From Ichthyophis bannanicus (lineage: Eukaryota > Chordata > Amphibia > Gymnophiona > Ichthyophiidae), in the NCBI GenBank assembly GCA_033557465.1, contig CM066031.1, forward strand, positions 1,669,912,800 through 1,669,976,799: 64,000 bases of DNA, given 5' to 3'. Under the pieces are notes generated by a model. It saw nothing but the letters and a program-made list of their open reading frames with translations. It did no database searches and was not told the origin of the DNA. Positions 62,280 to 64,000 of the stretch are shown one piece after another; the first letter of the stretch is position 1; every line of letters begins with the position of its first letter. The translations under genes were made by a program, and so were the position numbers.

Positions 62280-63346
62280 CCTGTCCTCTTATCTTACCTC
62301 TGTAACAGGATAGAGTCGCCAACTGCACCTTTAGAGAAGCAGCTGCTAATCCCTTCTCATATCCTTCCTGCAAAAACGCCAGTAACTGAGGAATCGAAGC
62401 TTTCAAGGCCGTAACTTGCTGCCTAAACACCACGCTTCGAACACGCCTAACACGAATATACGCTAAAGAAGTTGATCTCTTTCGAGCTTTCAACAACGTG
62501 GCCACCACTGCCACGGAATAACCTCTCGCTGTTAACCTTGCCCTTTCAATAGCCAAGCTGTAAACTAGAACCGATCCACCTGAGGCATCAGCAGGGGTCC
62601 CTGTAATAACAGGTCCCTCTGAACCAGCAGCTTCCATGGCTTGTCTCCCAGAAGCCTGACCAGATCTGCATACCATGGCCGCCTTGGCCAATCCGGCGCA
62701 ATTAAAACCACTCGTCCTCTGTAAAGCTCTATATGCTGCAGGACCCGACCTATTAACACCCACGGTGGAAACACAGAGAAGTCGTTCCTCCGGCCAAGGC
62801 TGTATTAAGGCATCCAGGCCTTCCGACATCCTTTCCCGCCTTCTGCTGAAGAACCGACTGGCTTTTGCGGTTTGCAAGGTCGCCATGAGATCCATGACCG
62901 GTGGGCCCCAACGCCGCACCACCATCTCGAACACCTGCGGATGAAGGGCCCACTCCCCTGGGTCTACTCTTACCAGACTCAGAAAATCGGCCTCCACATT
63001 TTCCACCCCTGCGACATGCGCCGCTGTCACTGCCAACAGATGCATCTCGGCCCACTCGAACAACTGATCGGCTTCAGCTTCCAGTGCCATACTGCTGGTG
63101 CCTGCTACTGTTGTCGCATTGTCGGAGAATACCCGCACGGCTTTCCCGTGAAGACATCCCCGAAAAGCTCTTAGCGCCAGAACAACCGCTCGCAACTCCA
63201 ACCAGTTGATCGACCAGGCCTTCTCCTGAGTGGACCACACACCTTGTGCTTATCTTCCTTGGACATGCGGCTCCCCAACCTGAAAGGCTGGCATCTGTCG
63301 TCAGGGGAATCCAATCCGGCGCCTCTAACTGCATTCCTTTCTCCAA
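62280..63346 (-). pseudogene. DIRS-E2 RNase H, MT region and YR start in one frame
   Basis: A frame from 63240 runs 458 residues through RH (SINWLELRAVVLALRAF, VRVFSDNATTVAG, NVEADFLSLV), the MT-like region (VMDLMATLQTAKASRF) and the linker (SGGSVLVYSLAIERARLTAR) into the YR start (ARKRSTSLAYIRVRRVRSVV), ending in the hAT element. TTDASLSGWGAACP is upstream in a shifted frame (63074-63346). The MT block MFPPWVLIGRV and VVLIAPDWPRRPWYADL is in another frame (62565-62774), so two slips flank it. Unlike A and B, RH and YR share a frame. Confidence 0.7.
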
Positions 63347-64000
63347 ATTCTCCGTCCGTAACCACCATAGGAGAGAGAAGTGTTTCCTGCTGACAGGGTA
63401 ATCTTTGAGAGAGACTGTCGTTCTGGTGCGACCAACGTCTGAGTAATGCTCTTTGCAATGGTCTCATGTGCGCCCTCACCCACGGCACCACCTCGAGGGT
63501 CGCCGCCATGGTCCCTAAAAAATGCATGTAGTGCCAGGCCGTAGGACACCTGCTGTGGAGAAATCTGCGGACCAGGTGCCGCAAACCTTGAACCCGGTTC
63601 TGCTGCAGAAACACCTTTCCAACCCTCGTATCGAACCGAGCCCCAAGATACTCCAGGGTCTGCGATGGACTCAACCTGCTTTTGGAACCATTGACTACCC
63701 AACCGAGGCTCTCCAAGAACGCCACCACTCTGACTGTGGCCACTTCGCTCTCCTCCTTGGACTTTGCCAGAATCAACCAATCATCCAGGTAAGGATGAAC
63801 TAGGACTCTCTCCTTTCTCAACGCCGCCGCCACTATCACCATCACCTTGGTGAAGGTTTGTGGCGCTGTCGCTAGACCAAACGGTAATGCTTGGAACTGA
63901 AAATGTCCCAATGGTACCGCGAACCTTAACCTCTGATATTCCGGACAGATGGGAATGTGCAGATAAGCCTCCGACAAATCGAGGGACGTAAGAAACTCGC
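63347..64000 (-). pseudogene. DIRS-E2 reverse transcriptase, cut by the window edge
   Basis: The frame to 63977 has SEAYLHIPICPEYQRLRFAV, HFQFQALPFGLATAPQTFTK, HPYLDDWLILAKSKEE, QTLEYLGARFDTRVGKVFLQ and MHFLGTMAATLEVVPWVRAH. These are the palm (YLDD) and thumb of a DIRS/gypsy-like RT. The frame is lost near 63370, at the entry to RH. The fingers are beyond the right edge. Confidence 0.75.

Larger units (their letters stand above)
58452..64000 (-). mobile_element. DIRS-E2 retrotransposon, 5' part beyond the window
   Basis: The 3' end (GTTTCTTAAGGAACTCC) is at 58452, in the YR gene of DIRS-A5. An ICR lies at 58898-58995. Then come YR (59023-60073 and 62280-62560), linker and MT (62560-62960), RH (62960-63346) and RT (63350-64000, cut by the window edge). 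A SINE and a hAT element are inserted in YR. Group E is the most divergent DIRS here. Confidence 0.8.

Noticed and set aside
1..64000. CRISPR array, operon or bacterial genes
   Set aside because: No direct-repeat/spacer pattern. All content is of eukaryotic transposable elements. The regular-looking repeats are minisatellite, ITR or nested copies.

Overview
The window is vertebrate nuclear DNA made almost entirely of transposable elements. I see no host protein gene, rRNA or standalone tRNA gene. DIRS-type tyrosine-recombinase retrotransposons dominate, with a BovB-like RTE, CR1/L2-type LINE pieces, a MIR-like tRNA SINE, a Penelope-like fragment, a hAT transposon and a solo LTR. This mix fits a large, DIRS-rich amphibian genome. 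A caecilian is my best guess, but that is inference and the sequence does not prove the species. Labels DIRS-A to DIRS-E are local names for five sequence groups.

Layout: 1-796 DIRS-C1 (5' end only). 890-7151 DIRS-A1 with a plus-strand L2-type LINE (971-2921) in its recombinase gene. 7152-11791 DIRS-A2 with two LINE tails. 11933-16539 DIRS-A3. 16571-22316 DIRS-B1. 22317-26026 DIRS-C2, a gag-bearing, pol-poor element. 26027-30041 AT-rich DNA ending in a Penelope-like terminal segment, split by a BovB-like RTE (26766-29866). 30042-32236 plus 42162-42450 is one DIRS-D copy, split by DIRS-A4 (32237-37914) and DIRS-C3 (37915-42161). 42451-46008 DIRS-E1, carrying a solo LTR, a CR1 piece and an L2 piece. 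46008-48353 DIRS-B2 joined to it inside the RNase H region. 48354-49860 probably the 5' part of DIRS-E1. 51270-52485 plus 58253-58451 DIRS-A5, split by the complete DIRS-B3 (52486-58252). 58452-64000 DIRS-E2, carrying a SINE and a hAT element, running off the right edge.

Every DIRS copy lies on the minus strand. The gene order is Gag, reverse transcriptase (RT), RNase H (RH), degenerate Dam-like methyltransferase region (MT), tyrosine recombinase (YR). In A, B and E the 3' part shows the DIRS-1 layout of inverted terminal repeats (ITRs) plus an internal complementary region (ICR) made of both ends fused. RT and RH would make the DNA copy, the ICR would template its closure into a circle, and the YR would integrate the circle without target duplication. 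The B3 insertion shows exactly that. Most copies carry frameshifts. The YR frames of A3, A4 and B1, the Gag of B3 and the Gag-RT of B1 are the best preserved.
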